Shown here in pieces: positions 11,301 to 22,934 of a DNA stretch of 64,000 bases. Origin of the DNA: Cymbidium sinense (taxonomy: Eukaryota; Streptophyta; Magnoliopsida; Asparagales; Orchidaceae); the NCBI GenBank assembly GCA_021442155.1, contig CM038229.1, positions 73,366,443 through 73,430,442 on the forward strand, read 5' to 3'. A program made the position numbers and the translations under genes. A model generated the notes under the pieces. That model was not told where the DNA came from. It saw only the letters and a list, made by a program, of their open reading frames with translations, and ran no database searches. Position 1 is the stretch's first letter; each line of letters starts with the position of its first letter.

Positions 11301-11985
11301 AAACACATGTACAAAAGAAATGAATGAAAAAAGAAAGATGTAAAATGTTTGTATTTATTTGTTAGTTTTTTTTTATGCAATTTATATGTACAAGTGTGAA
11401 TGTCCTTCTTAAGTAATAGCATAGGAATGGATAGGAATGAGGTTAGGCAAGTGTTGTGTTATTTTCAAATGAACTATACATTTTGCCAAAACCTATTCAA
11501 AATTATGCTAAAAGAAAAGAGAAGGAAAGCCACACTATCCACATCTTCATATTTATATCCACATGCAAGCTTATAAATAACTATAAGTAGCACATTACAC
11601 GCTTTCTCTTTATCTGTCTGATCAAGGATCGGACGGCTGAGATTAGATCCGCGGTTCTAAAGAAATTAAATGTGGGATCTACGTGTCTTTGATCATGGTT
11701 GTCCGTCTAAAATGCATAGATGGAAGACCCCTAATCTGTATCTGATCTTCCCTATGGGAGATGGCCACTGTCCATCTTCTAAGGGAAGATCTGAGCTCAA
11801 TTGAGCTCGGATGGGATCCAAACTCAACCCACACCATCAACATGCAATGGAGATAACATCTAACAGCTAGAATCTCATGGGGTGATACTTTCTCTCATAA
11901 AACTCTAAACAATGGATAAATTGAGCTCAGCTTAATGGCTTATCTCACCGAAGGTGATCATCGGTGCTCGATTCCCTTGGAGAAA

Positions 11986-12006
11986 CTTCGTCTAGTGGAG
12001 ACGAAG
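11986..12006 (-). promoter_or_regulatory. Conserved perfect hairpin within the LTR
   Basis: CTTCGTCT (11986-11993), loop AGTGG, AGACGAAG (11999-12006). The matching site is a perfect 9-bp stem in LTR H (21751-21773) and LTR E (40089-40111), each with a different 5-base loop. It has one mismatch in B (near 25336-25357), is half lost in G (near 61921) and is not found in C. A constant stem with variable loops hints at a structural or dyad-binding role; the function is unknown. Confidence 0.6.
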
Positions 12007-12829
12007 CTTTGTTGAAGTTTTGAGGTGTTAAGATTGGGTAGATCCTTCTAGAGGCCAACTCCACCTTCACTTGAGCTTGATCTTGGTTGAAGTAGCACCT
12101 CCCTTTCCTTTGGAGCTTAGAAAAAGCTTGGGTGAATTTGATTGAGCTCCTTGATGAAGCTTGCAAAGCGATTGGATTGGTATTGAGTGTGGAGTGGGAT
12201 TGAATTTCAATGGAGCTCTCTTATTTTCTGTCTAGGAAAATTGAGAAGATGATAATTCTAACTCACTCTAGGAATCTTAGGAACACTAGCAATGGCTTGC
12301 TCTGAGTTTCTATGCTTCAATCAAATATGATAGAATGAAAGTAAAATGAAATTAGGGGGAGTTTATCTCCCACAAGAGCAATCAGATGACCAAGCCTTCT
12401 CTTACCATTTTAATCCAAGTGAGCTCCTTGAGTGGGTTTGTTAGGCTGCTAGAGGTGTCCTTGCATTTGGTTTGGCCTAAGGAGTGGAGTAGTGGAGTGT
12501 CATGTGCTTGAAATGGGTGGAGGAATCATTCCCATGTGCCCATATTCAAGCAAGTGGTTGGTTTTGACCTTAGGCAAGGTTAGGCTAACCCAAACCCATT
12601 GGGCTAGGTGCACCACACTCCTTAGTGTCCACTTGGTCCACTAAGAGAGTGCTTAGTTATCATGAAGAGGATTTGACCAAATTCCAAGTGGATTTGGCCA
12701 AAATTTACCCTATGGACTAGGGGTAAAATAGTCATTTGGTTTGGGTTTCAATTTAAATTTGTTTGTATGCTTGAAAAATGTGTTAGGCCAAGTTTCATTA
12801 AATTTGGAGTTGGTTTGATGTGATTTGTC

Positions 12830-13540
12830 TCATGTTGACCCATTTAGGACAAAATGGGTCAACTTGGGTCAAATTGATCAATTGGTCAAATTGGGTCAAA
12901 CCAAGGGTTGGGTCAAGTTCATATGACCATTTCAAATGTTTTGGTGGCTTTGGTTTGATTCAATTTGGTTTAGGTTTGAATTTGGTTCATTTGATTTCAT
13001 TTTGGTCAAATGGGTCATGTTGACCAATTTGACCCATTTGACCTATTTGGGATGGGTTTATGTTTGGTCATTGTGAGTGGACTTTAATTCAAGTTCAACA
13101 ATCATTTTGGAATAAACTTAACCCTTTGGTTTCAATCAATTTTGCTTAGATCTAATTTTGACACATTTTAACTTTTTTGGTCTAGTTGGGTCAACTTGGG
13201 TCAAGTGACCAATTGAGCTAGGTTAGGGTCAAATGTTGACTTGGTCAAGTTCAAATATTGGTCATGAATAAGTTTTGATCAATGGTTGCAATCAATTTGG
13301 CCTATGATGGGTTTTGGCTAAGTGTTGACTTGGTCAACCCATAAGTTTGACTTGGTTTGACCTAATTTGAGTGATTGATCATTTCATTATGATTGTTGAT
13401 CATGATGAGAGGCTTAGGTGGGCTTAGTTCAATCCAATTTGGTTAGGTTTAGAATTTGGCTCATAAGGGGTACTTTAGGTCACTTTGGGTAAAGTGAGCC
13501 TAAGTAGGTCAAATGGCTTGGTCAAAGCTTGATTTGAGTT
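12830..13540 (-). repeat. W-box-dense block (TTGACC/GGTCAA) in LTR A
   Basis: The hexamer TTGACC or its complement GGTCAA recurs every few tens of bases, often as paired TTGACC and GGTCAA. TTGAC(C/T) is the known core of the plant W-box bound by WRKY factors. The same block is in H (about 20090-20900), B (about 23860-24670), C (about 34680-35460), E (about 38460-39260) and G (about 62750-63570). It may be functional cis-elements or simply low-complexity repeat drift. Confidence 0.6.
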
Positions 13541-14205
13541 TGATTGAACTCACATATGGACTTATGTTAGAAATATAAATCCATTTGCAAGTGGTTTAAA
13601 GTCAAATGGGTTTTGATTCATTTGATAATTTCAAGTTCACATGGTGAACATGAGTTTGAGTTTGGGTTTGATTTTTGAATTGATTTTTGATGTGATGATT
13701 GAAGTTTATGTTTATATTTGTATCCATGCTTGAAGGATTGGTTGAATCGTGTAGAAAAATCAAGGGTTTTAGCTTGATTTGAAATTGATTTGACTAAGTT
13801 CAAGATTTTGACTTGAAAGGCTTAGGTTGGATTTTGATTGAATTTGATTTTGATTTTTGGAGTTGGTTTTGGTTGTTTGAATTTATATTTCATTTATATA
13901 TATGAATATAAATGACAATATAAATGGGCTATGAGAAAATTTCAGGAATTTGAAGTGATTTGAACTTGATTTAGGCTAAGTCCTTAAGAGGGAATCTAAG
14001 AGACTTAGGAAAGATTTTTGGAATTTGGATTTGATTCTTGAGTCTAGTTTGATTGATTTAAATTTATATCTCATTTATATATGTGCAAATAAATGAGAAT
14101 ATAAATGGGTTGTGAGAAAATCTCTTGAATTTGAGTTGATTTAGATTTGATTTGAGCTAAGTCCATGTGAAGGAATCAAAGGACTTAGGAAAGTTTTTGA
14201 CTAGG

Positions 14206-14402
14206 AATTTCAATCATAAGCTTCAACAATAAGTTTCAATCATGGGTTTCAATCATGGATTTCAATCATAGGTTTCAATCATGGGTTTCAATCATAGGTT
14301 TCGATCATAGATTTTAATCATGGGTTTCAATCATAGATTTCAATCATGGATTTCAATCATAGGTTTCAATCATGGATTTTAATCATCAATTTCAATCATT
14401 TA
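14206..14402. repeat. 13-bp minisatellite TTTCAATCATGGG in LTR A
   Basis: Roughly 15 head-to-tail 13-base copies of TTTCAATCATRGR near the 5' end of the LTR, with single-base variants. LTR C has only two or three loose copies at the same place (35930-35985), so the array expanded in copy A. Confidence 0.8.
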
Positions 14403-14685
14403 GAATTGATTTCAGTTTGGAGAAAATCAATTTAAGTTGGAATTGTTTAAAGCTTTAACTTGAAGGAAGGAAGTGAGGAATGTGGTTCAAGTTATACGGT
14501 AGGCAAATTTCCCTAACACCCCAAAGGCATGACCTATTCCTATGGCTAACTCTTCTAAGTCTCTAGGGCTAGGTTGAGTGTCCACACCCAGATGTGTCTT
14601 AAGACTAAGGAACTCTTAAAGTCAAAGAGAGGTCTTATGTCTAAGATGGAGGGGTTGAGATCTCATCCTAAAAATGAGGTCAACA

Positions 14686-16130
14686 ATGTCATGCAAGCAC
14701 TTATAGTTAATTTGCCACCTACCCCTCACATTGAAGAGAGTTTGATTTTAGTGTCTGTGAAATTTTCAGAAGGTAGATGGAATAGTAGATAAGACACTAC
14801 CTAGAGATTTTGCCCTCATTTTGTGAGGACTTTAGATCTCGTTCCAAGTTTCCTATAGATGTAAGCACTTATAGTTCTGAATCTTAAGTCTACCATGTGA
14901 TTCACATCTCAAGGTGTACCATGTGATTCACATCTCAAGGTATATAGCCATTGGGGAGCATACAAGGTACAGTCATGATCGTAATATAATGGCGTCGTTT
15001 AGCGTCAACCATCGGATCAGAAGACTCTGGTTGTAACTGCATCATATGTGGAGCCTACTGGCCAAGCCACATAATTAGAGGACACGGGCCACATCCTTGC
15101 TGGCATGAGATTATTGAGAGTAAATATAGAAATACACTTAATTTGACTTTTGCTCATTTGTGAGCTAAAATTTTCTTAATTTGTCACATTCAATAAAGAG
15201 TTGCGGAAGATAGATTGAGTTAGATTTTTCTTTTATTTTTAAAGATATTGAATTTCATTTAACCATTTAAAACTTAGTAATTTGTTTGATTTTGTTTTGA
15301 TATTGATAATTAATTTAGATTAATTTGATTTGAGCTTGCAAGCACATTTTGATGATAAATATCCCCTCCAGTTGAAATGTCCATTCAACGCAGCCATCAT
15401 TGGGGTAAATATATTGTTTGATCATTTCATTTATTATTTTAGATCCTTTTGACTCTATTAGTTTAATAATAGAGGATCAGGTCTATTGTCAAATGATAAA
15501 ATTAGCTTCTCAGATATTTTAATAAGTTGAAATTCTTATAATAATTGAATTTTTAGGTTTTGTTAAGCCGGACCCGGTCCTAAGACCAAACTGGGAAGCA
15601 ACCTGTGCAACATCCTCAAACACTAAGTTCAAGCATTTAGTATAGTGTCGGGGTACATGCGGGTGTTTAATAATTCAGATACTTTTATTTCTAAATCATG
15701 AGATTAATTTCATATTTTTATTTAATTCCAACTTAGCCTGCGCAACCTTTTTAGACATCAAAATTTGCAGTCTTTCATGCAGGTTTGAAGGCCTCGTCAT
15801 GCTCATCAGGGTGTGACTAGATGAAAATGCTTCTTTCATCTAGGTTTCAAAACACCAACCATCATGCTTATCAGGGCGTGACGGGTAGGCCCAAAAAATT
15901 GTTAGATGTTGCTCCCTTATACCGAAATGTTGCCGAAATTTTAACTGAAATTTAGACTTAGAAAAAAAGAAAGGGAGAAGAATATTTGCATAAATATTTG
16001 CTTTTATGCTTGTGATTAAAGACTCGTTATGCTCATCAGGGCATAAGGAGATTTAAATTCAGCCGAGATACTTCCAAACACCAACCGTCATGCTTGTGGA
16101 ATGAAGGATAGGATACAATTCGATGTAGCC
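14686..16130. repeat. M1: copy of an unclassified dispersed repeat
   Basis: From about 14715 to 15765 it aligns with 52797-54187 (M2), with shared strings such as GGAATAGTAGATAAGACACT and GTGGAGCCTACTGGCCAAGC. M1 lacks about 300 bp that M2 has and carries a short tandem duplication of ACCATGTGATTCACATCTCA near 14893-14940. From about 15766 to 16120 it carries two hairpin modules that match M2 55670-56045 in the opposite orientation. I found no coding capacity and no certain termini. It abuts the end of LTR A, so element A may have inserted into it. Confidence 0.65.
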
Positions 16131-16377
16131 CTACGAGGATGGCTAATCTTCAAATTCTTTACATTGACAAAAACTCAAAGAAATTAGTTTAAATTAAAAA
16201 TTCTAAGCTAATTTTAAAATTTAATTTGAGTTTGGTAAATTTTGAAGTAAACAAAATTATCAAAATTTGAATCCAACTGAAATCAAGAATTAGTCAACTC
16301 CTTTCAAATGAATAAACATCTCTCACTCAATATTTGAATTATCTTGGATTTCATATCGAGATAATCAAAAGAAAATT

Positions 16378-17000
16378 TCAATCATTTTTAAGATTTAAAT
16401 ATGCAATGTTTGAAAATATATTCAGAAATTTGATCATGAAATAATTGAAATGAGTTGGATATTTTGGTGATAAACATAAGCTTAGCACTTGGGAAGCGAT
16501 TGCAACTGAAGGAAACTTTACTTCAGTAACTGAGATACTTTCATCATTTGATCTACGGTTAGAGGCAGGTTCTTCCTCTGAGTTTTCCTTCACCACATTT
16601 TCTTCTGCTTCCTTGGTCTTTGCAGCCTCTTCAAAGGCAGTGTAAGGTATAAAGGAAGTGAAGCAACGAGGCTTAACAAGGTAATTAGAAGACTTAATTT
16701 CCAATGACATCGCTGTGGTTCTTTACATGAAGCGAAGATTTTGTAGACTTCGTGGAATCTCCCAAAATGTGATGTTAATGTCGAAGAAGATAAGATTGGG
16801 GCAGCGAGCATACTCAGCTCTCATGACGATTGGCTTCGAGGAAACTGCAGCCTTGATCTTCTTCAAATGTGCCTCAGTGCGAGATCAGGTTAGATCTGCA
16901 ATAGCCGTATCCAAAACCACCGGACTTCCATACTCCTCGGAGTCCTCATCCTTGAAGCGGCATCCTGAATTCCTCTTCCTTGCCACATGATCTGATCCCT
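16378..17000 (-). pseudogene. Gene fragment of unknown identity, two in-frame stops
   Basis: One minus-strand frame runs for about 200 codons with only two stops. It starts near VARKRNSGCRFKDEDSEEYG, continues through an open stretch ending ITFWEIPRSLQNLRFM, a stop, then a methionine-initiated 110-codon stretch starting MSLEIKSSNYLVKPRCFTSF with a Glu/Lys-rich middle. Base composition is higher in GC than in the surrounding repeats and the reading is complex, unlike the LTR frames. I do not recognise the family. It may be a second captured gene or part of the same decayed gene as the neighbouring TRM-like fragment. A plus-strand frame at 16715-16990 overlaps it and is thought to be a shadow. 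Confidence 0.45.
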
Positions 17001-17011
17001 GAAGCACCAGG

Positions 17012-17644
17012 TCACTTCTCATTCCTATTTTCTATTTTTAACTCATTAGTGGCGAGCATCTCACTTAAGGTGTTGGAGCTCCTCCTTCCTTGAAGCTTTT
17101 CTGACATAGCCCATTTGATGCAACCGAAGCCCACCTCTCGGACAGCCGTCTCTCGGCCTCCCTTATAATCGATGATGATTTCGGTGATTGGGAGGCTCGA
17201 CTTAAGGATGAATGCGAGTACGGACTTATATATCTGTTGCTCATGAAATCTCAAGAACTTGAAATTTTTGAATCACTATTGTTACGATCCTCTCCTACAT
17301 AATTCTCCGACCTATTAAACGAGCTATCATCAACAACATATCCATTTGAAAAGACAGAAGACAGTAGAGATTCATCCCTGTGTTGTCTACACAGGCTTTC
17401 AGGTATATGAAGTTTCATGTCCTTGTCTACTTCTCTTAGACAAATGGGAGACGCAATTGATGGATCACCCGGCATAGCGTCATCAAGGCCCATTAACTTG
17501 GCGATCACATATGGTGGCTTCCGCCGCGTGTCCATCTCTTTGGACATCTCCTGTGCTATAAGCATTTTCATCAGTGTTGTGCTCGCTTTCTTTCAAGAAG
17601 AACCTTTCCTTGACTCACAAGTGGCTGGTTTATCCTCTGAGTGA
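17012..17644 (-). pseudogene. TRM/LONGIFOLIA-like gene fragment (VARLMGL-motif protein)
   Basis: The 17571-17251 frame contains MLIAQEMSKEMDTRRKPPYV followed by IAKLMGLDDAMPG. This is the conserved motif near the N-terminus of plant TON1-recruiting-motif/LONGIFOLIA proteins (consensus RRxPxxVARLMGLD), which act in microtubule organisation and cell elongation. Downstream, in another frame (17254-17012), SEKLQGRRSSNTLSEMLATN resembles the family's later S-T-L-G-E-M-L-A motif. Intact family members are usually several hundred to about a thousand residues, so most of the protein between the motifs is missing, and frame changes separate the pieces. It is a truncated, probably captured, copy. The first motif is convincing and the second is tentative. 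Confidence 0.6.
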
Positions 17645-18400
17645 ATTTCAACAGGATCTATTGCTTTGTTTGCCACAATCGGTCGATTTCTCCCTCCAAT
17701 AAAATAATCTCAAAAAGATTTCTTGGTTCCATCCATGCCTGTGCTCAAGTAAAATAAGTTGATCATCCTCCCCTTATACTGTGGAAAGGGCCTTCTACAA
17801 ATTCAGAGTTATCTTATTTTGCAACCCTTCATCATGAACTCAGTTTTAATTACGAAGCAGCTTCATCAGCGGAGGCGACACCAGGAATCTAAGGGGGCCA
17901 TAGATAAAGAACTACGAGGGGAAAGAGAGGGGGACAAATTCCTTCTCCGGCAGACCCTTGACATAAATCGCTAGTAATTTAGTAAGCCAGGTGACCGGAG
18001 CTGAGTTGGCGGGCTTAGCAGTAACCGCTCGCAAAGAAAGTGGGAGGCGGGCTTCGCCCTTCGTGCGGTGAGGCAGACGTGAGGTTGGCTGATCAGGATG
18101 TGAATCACGGGAAGAGACGAATTGCGCCGAGATGGATGGGCCGGAGGCTTTTGTTCTGCTGGGAGCAAGAAAATGGAAGAGAATGAGAATGCCCATTTGT
18201 TCGTCTAGGAGCACGGAGGAGGCTTGCGGTTTCCGTATAGAGGATCACGAGTGGGAGAGGTTTCCTTTGCGGTTGGAGGAATATCGAGAGAGTGGGGCTT
18301 CAGTTGAATGCAGACAAAATGAAGGGATCATGAGCGCGGGAGCTTGCGGTTTCCTCTTGCGAGCGAGAAGAATGGGGGGAACAAACTGAGCGAGTGGGAG
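17645..18400 (-). other. GC-richer segment upstream of the TRM-like fragment
   Basis: About 17900-18400 is clearly richer in G+C and CpG than the flanking DNA and lies upstream of the minus-strand gene fragment, where a 5' untranslated exon or promoter would be. It has short open frames on both strands with no recognisable motif. It is best read as the carried-along 5' region of the same gene; no intact promoter can be shown. Confidence 0.35.
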
Positions 18401-18979
18401 AGAGGGTTTTTTTAGGTTTTATTTTAAAGTTTAAGCTAATTAATATACTTATTATTTTACTTAATATATTAATCAATCCTAAACATATGTAATATATATG
18501 TTAATCTTAGGTTATTCTGATGTCCTAGGGACAACGACGCAGTCTGTTTCATGATCGGAAGTTGTTTGGTTTGAGTCGGCGTTGAATTGGATCAATTTCA
18601 GCTTAAAAATGTATTATCACTTCAGATAGTTTGACATTCGCATAAACTTGTCCTAATTGAGTGTGAATAGTCTCATTTGATAGATTTTGTCATTTCAAAG
18701 CTAACAACATAATCAATTTAAAGAATGAAGATTGTTTGAGCATTATTAGCCTCCTCGATATACGCATTCGGGCTTGTCGATTTGATCGTTGATCGATTGA
18801 GAAATATTTATAGTCTAATCAATTTCAATATTCTAAATGTGATGACAAAGTTTGTTCATCATTTCGGACTTCAATAAAGTCAAAGTATTTCTGATTTGAC
18901 TATTACATCCAATTTGATTTGACTTATAGACTTAACTCGACTCATGTAGCATCTATAGAGGTCAACAGCATGCTTTCCT
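18401..18979. other. AT-rich unassigned DNA
   Basis: Non-coding, no clear repeat match inside the window. It separates the gene fragments from LTR H. Confidence 0.4.
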
Positions 18980-21900
18980 TCTCAAAATAAACCAAAAATT
19001 TATACTAAATCCAAACCAAATTTCCAAGACTCAAAATCAATCCCATGATCAAATTTAAGCTCAAAATTCTCCATGAACCTTATGATTGAATTCAAAACCC
19101 TTTCTAAGCCCTTTGATTTCATCTTATGGACATAGCCTTAACCAAATCCAATTTAATTCCAATTCAATTGATTTTCTTAAAGATCAATTCAATCTCTCAA
19201 TTATTTATCAAATCCAAATCCAAACCCAATTCCAAATGATTCAAACCCAAAGTCAAATCCAAGTTCCAAAATTCCTTCCTAAGCCATATGACCCATTCTC
19301 ATAAACTTAGCCAAATCTCCACCTAAGTCATCCCAAACTTGATCAATTTCTTTATAAATCAATTATTCTTTTATTTATATTCACAAATATAAATGAAATC
19401 CACACTCACATGATCAAAATCAAATCAAACTAAATCAAACCAAACCAAGACTCTTCTTAAGCCAAATGGACCTACCTCCATAAGCTTAATCACTTAACCC
19501 AAATAAATCCAAAATAAATTAGTTTCTTTATAAATCAATTATTTATTTATTTATATTCATAAATATAAAAGAAACCCACCTTCTGATGACAAAAAAAAAT
19601 CAAACTAAATTGATTCCCTTCTTAGCCCTTTTGACCTACCTCCATAACCTTGGTAAAATTTACTTTCAAATCACTCCAAACTCAACTAATTTTCTATGAA
19701 TCATTTATATCTTCATTTATATTCCCAAATATAAATGAAATATAAATCCAAATAGCCAAAACCAAATCCAAAAGTAAACCAAAACCCAATTCGAGCCTTT
19801 TAAGCCATTTTCTTAGACTTGGCCAAATCCTGTCCAAACCAAGCCAAAATCAATGAATTTTCTTTTGAATTAATCTTTCCTTCAATCAACTATCTAAATA
19901 TAAATGAAACCTACAATTATCAAACCAAACTTAAGTCAATTCAAGTCAAGCCCAAGTTATCCCTTTGCGTTGAGAACTTCAAATGAGCCAAAATTCATTG
20001 GACTCCAAATTGATTGCAATTGAATTTATATTTCAATCATAGGCTCATATATGACTTCAACTAAACTTGAATCAAGCCAAAACCAAACTAGTTGATCAAT
20101 TTAGGTCCACTTGACCCAAAGTGGCATAAATGATGTTTATTAGCCAAGTTCGAATCTAACCCAAATTGGATTGAACTGAACCCATCCATGCCTCATATCG
20201 TGATCAACAATCACCCTAAAATGATCAATCATCTTGAATTGGGTCAAAACAAGTCAACTTGGTCCTTTGACCAAGTCAAGCTTTAGCCCAAATGAAATCT
20301 AAACAAACCAAAGCCCACAATACACCAAATCGATTGAAACCATTGATCCACACCAACTCATGATCAATGATTGAACATGACTTGACCCTTAATTGAGCCA
20401 AACCAAGTCCAATTGGCCATTTGACCCAAGTTGACCCAAATTAGCCTAAAAGGCCAAAATAGGTGAAATCATGATCTAACCTAAATTGATTGAAATCAAT
20501 GACTTAAGTTATTTCCAAATTGATTATTGAACTTGACGAAAGTCATAATTGAGCCAAATTTGACCAATTGGTCAACTTGACCCAACTTAGCCCAAATTGA
20601 CCTAAAGGACCAAGTTGGCCAAAACCCAAATTAAATCCAAATTAATTCAAATCAAAGCATACAATCACCTTCAATTAACCAATTGAACATGAACCAACAC
20701 CTAACCCAACCCAGTTTGGTCAGTTTGGTCAAATTGGTCTACTTAGCCCATTTAACCTATATGAATTTAAGTGAGACAAAAATCAAACCTAGGACAAATT
20801 GATTGAAACCACTTGAACTAAAACTCTTAAATCATCATTTGAACCTAACCCAAGACTTGGTTTGAGCAAATTTGACCAATTGGTCAACCCAACCCAACAT
20901 AGCCAAATGATGCCAAAACTCATGAAACCAACCCATGGGATCTTGCAGGCTGACCTAACCCGACCCAAATCCATCTTGATCAGCCCAAAATCAGCCCAAA
21001 CCCATTTGGAGCCAAGTCCAATGCAACTCCTCCATGGATCCTCTCCCCCATGTGAGATTTTGGCAAAAATGGCAAAGTCCACCCTCCTTTCACCTTGATA
21101 GCCCTCACTCGCCCAAATGAGGGGTCACTAAGCCTCTTAGCCCAATCTACAAGGGGATCAAACTTATGATGGACCAAAGGAATGTGAGACAACTCACCTT
21201 CCATGCAACCCGAGCACCCATGGGATCAAGGAAAGATAACCAGCCCATATCCAGCTTGGAGCCTCCTGCCATGGCTTCTCCCTATCCATACGAGCCACGT
21301 GGACTTGAGTCCGACCACTCTGGCACTCTAACAATGATTGGCCGACCAAAAATTAGGAAGCCATCTCATCCGTGCACCCCAACAAACTAGGGGTATACCC
21401 CCTCAATTTGCATGGAAAATGAATCACTTCGATTGGTGAGAGCTTCCTAGCACATTTTCAAACCTCCTTGCAATCCCCAGAGTGATCATGAGCTTCCTAT
21501 CTTTGACATTTCCCCTCCCTGTGCAAAACCAAAATAGGGGAGGCTTATCCTGATCTAAGCTTGCTTGTTCCTCAACCAAAACCAAATTATCTTACACATA
21601 CCTTCCACGCACATCATCGAAGCTACCCAACCCATTTCCCAAGCTCCAAAGTTGGCAGAGGAAGGATTTCGATCAAGACTGAAGCTATAAAGCTTAATCC
21701 TTTGCCTTCCGAGCTATCCACTTAGAACAAACTCAATTGAGCTCAACAAGGCTTCGTCTCAACTAGACGAAGCTTCGTCAAGCGTGCGAGCCGCTGGTCT
21801 TAGCTCCGGTGAGATATTTCCATGAAAACTAATCTCTAGCTTAAGTGGTGTTGGTTCTTTGTAAAGGAAATTCATATGTGAACTCATCCTAGCCATTGGA

Positions 21901-22343
21901 TCCTTGTGGATCCCTCGTACAAAGGTCTGGGTTGATTTTGGAGTGAATCTGAGCTCTGGTGAGCTTGGATCGAGCGATCCATGATGGACAGGCTCCATCG
22001 TTCATCGCTCGTAGTAAGGAGGGTCACGGGCCGCATGATTGGAATGGATAGCTCTGATCGAATCGCATTAGATCCATCCATTTTTTCCCTTTATGTTGCG
22101 GGATTGATCTACACCATCCAATACGAGATTGGATGATATAGATTAATACTGCGTCCGTCGCCGGCTAACTTAGAGCACGGATGTGACAACTTAAATAGCC
22201 AATCCCCCGGTGTCACATGAAAAGTGTGCTGCGTTAGTCCCCCACATAGCGCCGACGGGATTAAGCTTAATTAAATTCATTTAACATTTTTTAAGGTTGA
22301 AACTTCTAGAATTCATAACTAATTATAAAAAAATTCAAAAAAA

Positions 22344-22350
22344 TATAAAT
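22344..22350 (+). promoter_or_regulatory. Putative LTR TATA box (copy H)
   Basis: TATAAAT sits in an AT-rich setting followed by a GGCTCATTTT-like block. The same arrangement occurs in B (25927-25933) and E (40690-40696). C has TATAAAT on its own sense strand at 33378-33372, followed by AAGCTC. Conservation of box and downstream block across copies suggests the LTR promoter. No transcription data are available. Confidence 0.45.
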
Positions 22351-22934
22351 AATGGCTCATTTTAGGTATTTCAGAGGGGAATCTATTAAAATTATTCTCA
22401 ATTAATTTTGAATAGTAATTTTAGCTTAATTAAAGTTTAATAAAATTTTAATTAGCTTAATTACTCCATAATTAATTAAAAAATAAATTTGAAACTTTCT
22501 GAGAATGTTTAGGGGGATTACCTCTGCCTCTCCAATTTTTCTTAGAATTTATTGACTGATTAATTAGGGGAATTGATTGCTTAAGCCTTAATTACTCTTT
22601 TAATTTTATTAAGTGATAATTAAGGATTTGAACATTAATTAATCAACAAATTGGACCCCTTAATCATTGTTGAATAGTGGGGAGATTTAGGGAATTGGAT
22701 TGGAGCCTCCCTCCTAATCTCTTTCCTATGTTTATTTCTCTTTTTCAACAAAAATGCTAATTAATTAGTGGCTTAATTGGTTAATTTGAAATTCAAATCA
22801 TTTCAAATCATGTTTAATTGAATGAGGGGCTTATGAAATTAGGTTGGGACCTCTTTCCCAACCTTTTCGCTTAATCTCATTTCATTTCAAAGGATAATTA
22901 ATTAATTTGGTAATTAAGAAAGAGAAATGGATTA

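Larger units (their letters stand above)
1..14685 (-). mobile_element. Element A: Ty3/gypsy Tat/Ogre-like LTR retrotransposon, 3' part cut by window edge
   Basis: Read on the minus strand, the order is 5' LTR (14685 to 8399), tRNA-Arg primer-binding site (8390-8372), a leader of about 2.7 kb with tandem hairpin repeats, gag (from about 5618), a protease region, and the linker into reverse transcriptase, which is cut at base 1. This gag-PR-RT order is that of Ty3/gypsy elements. The very long LTR, tRNA-Arg primer and long repetitive leader are known traits of the Tat/Ogre branch. Stops and frameshifts throughout gag and pol show it is a dead copy. The RT core, RNase H and integrase lie outside the window, so the lineage call rests on architecture and not on an RT tree. 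Confidence 0.85.
8399..14685 (-). repeat. LTR A (5' LTR of element A), about 6.3 kb
   Basis: The low-coordinate end is the LTR 3' end next to the primer site; it reads TACAG where copy G has TGTGG. The high-coordinate end reads ATGAGGTCAACA, the complement of the TGTTGACC LTR start. It aligns along its length with C, E and G but lacks about 1.8 kb present in C (roughly C 31800-33640, missing near A 11600). It contains a TTC-rich tract (about 10028-10090), a perfect stem at 11986-12006, a W-box-rich block (about 12830-13540) and a 13-bp minisatellite. Its many short open frames are not genes. Confidence 0.85.

Noticed and set aside
15780..16100. Possible hammerhead ribozymes, since the minus strand contains CTGATGAG
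   Set aside because: The GAAA core and stem arrangement of a hammerhead are missing; the sequence folds instead as a simple hairpin enclosing TGATGAG.
17417..17644. Plus-strand frame over the TRM-like fragment
   Set aside because: The minus-strand frame carries the conserved family motif; the plus frame is its shadow.
18950..18970. GAGGTCAACA just before LTR H, matching the complement of the LTR start
   Set aside because: Only about 10 bases match, with no adjoining LTR sequence in that orientation; probably chance.
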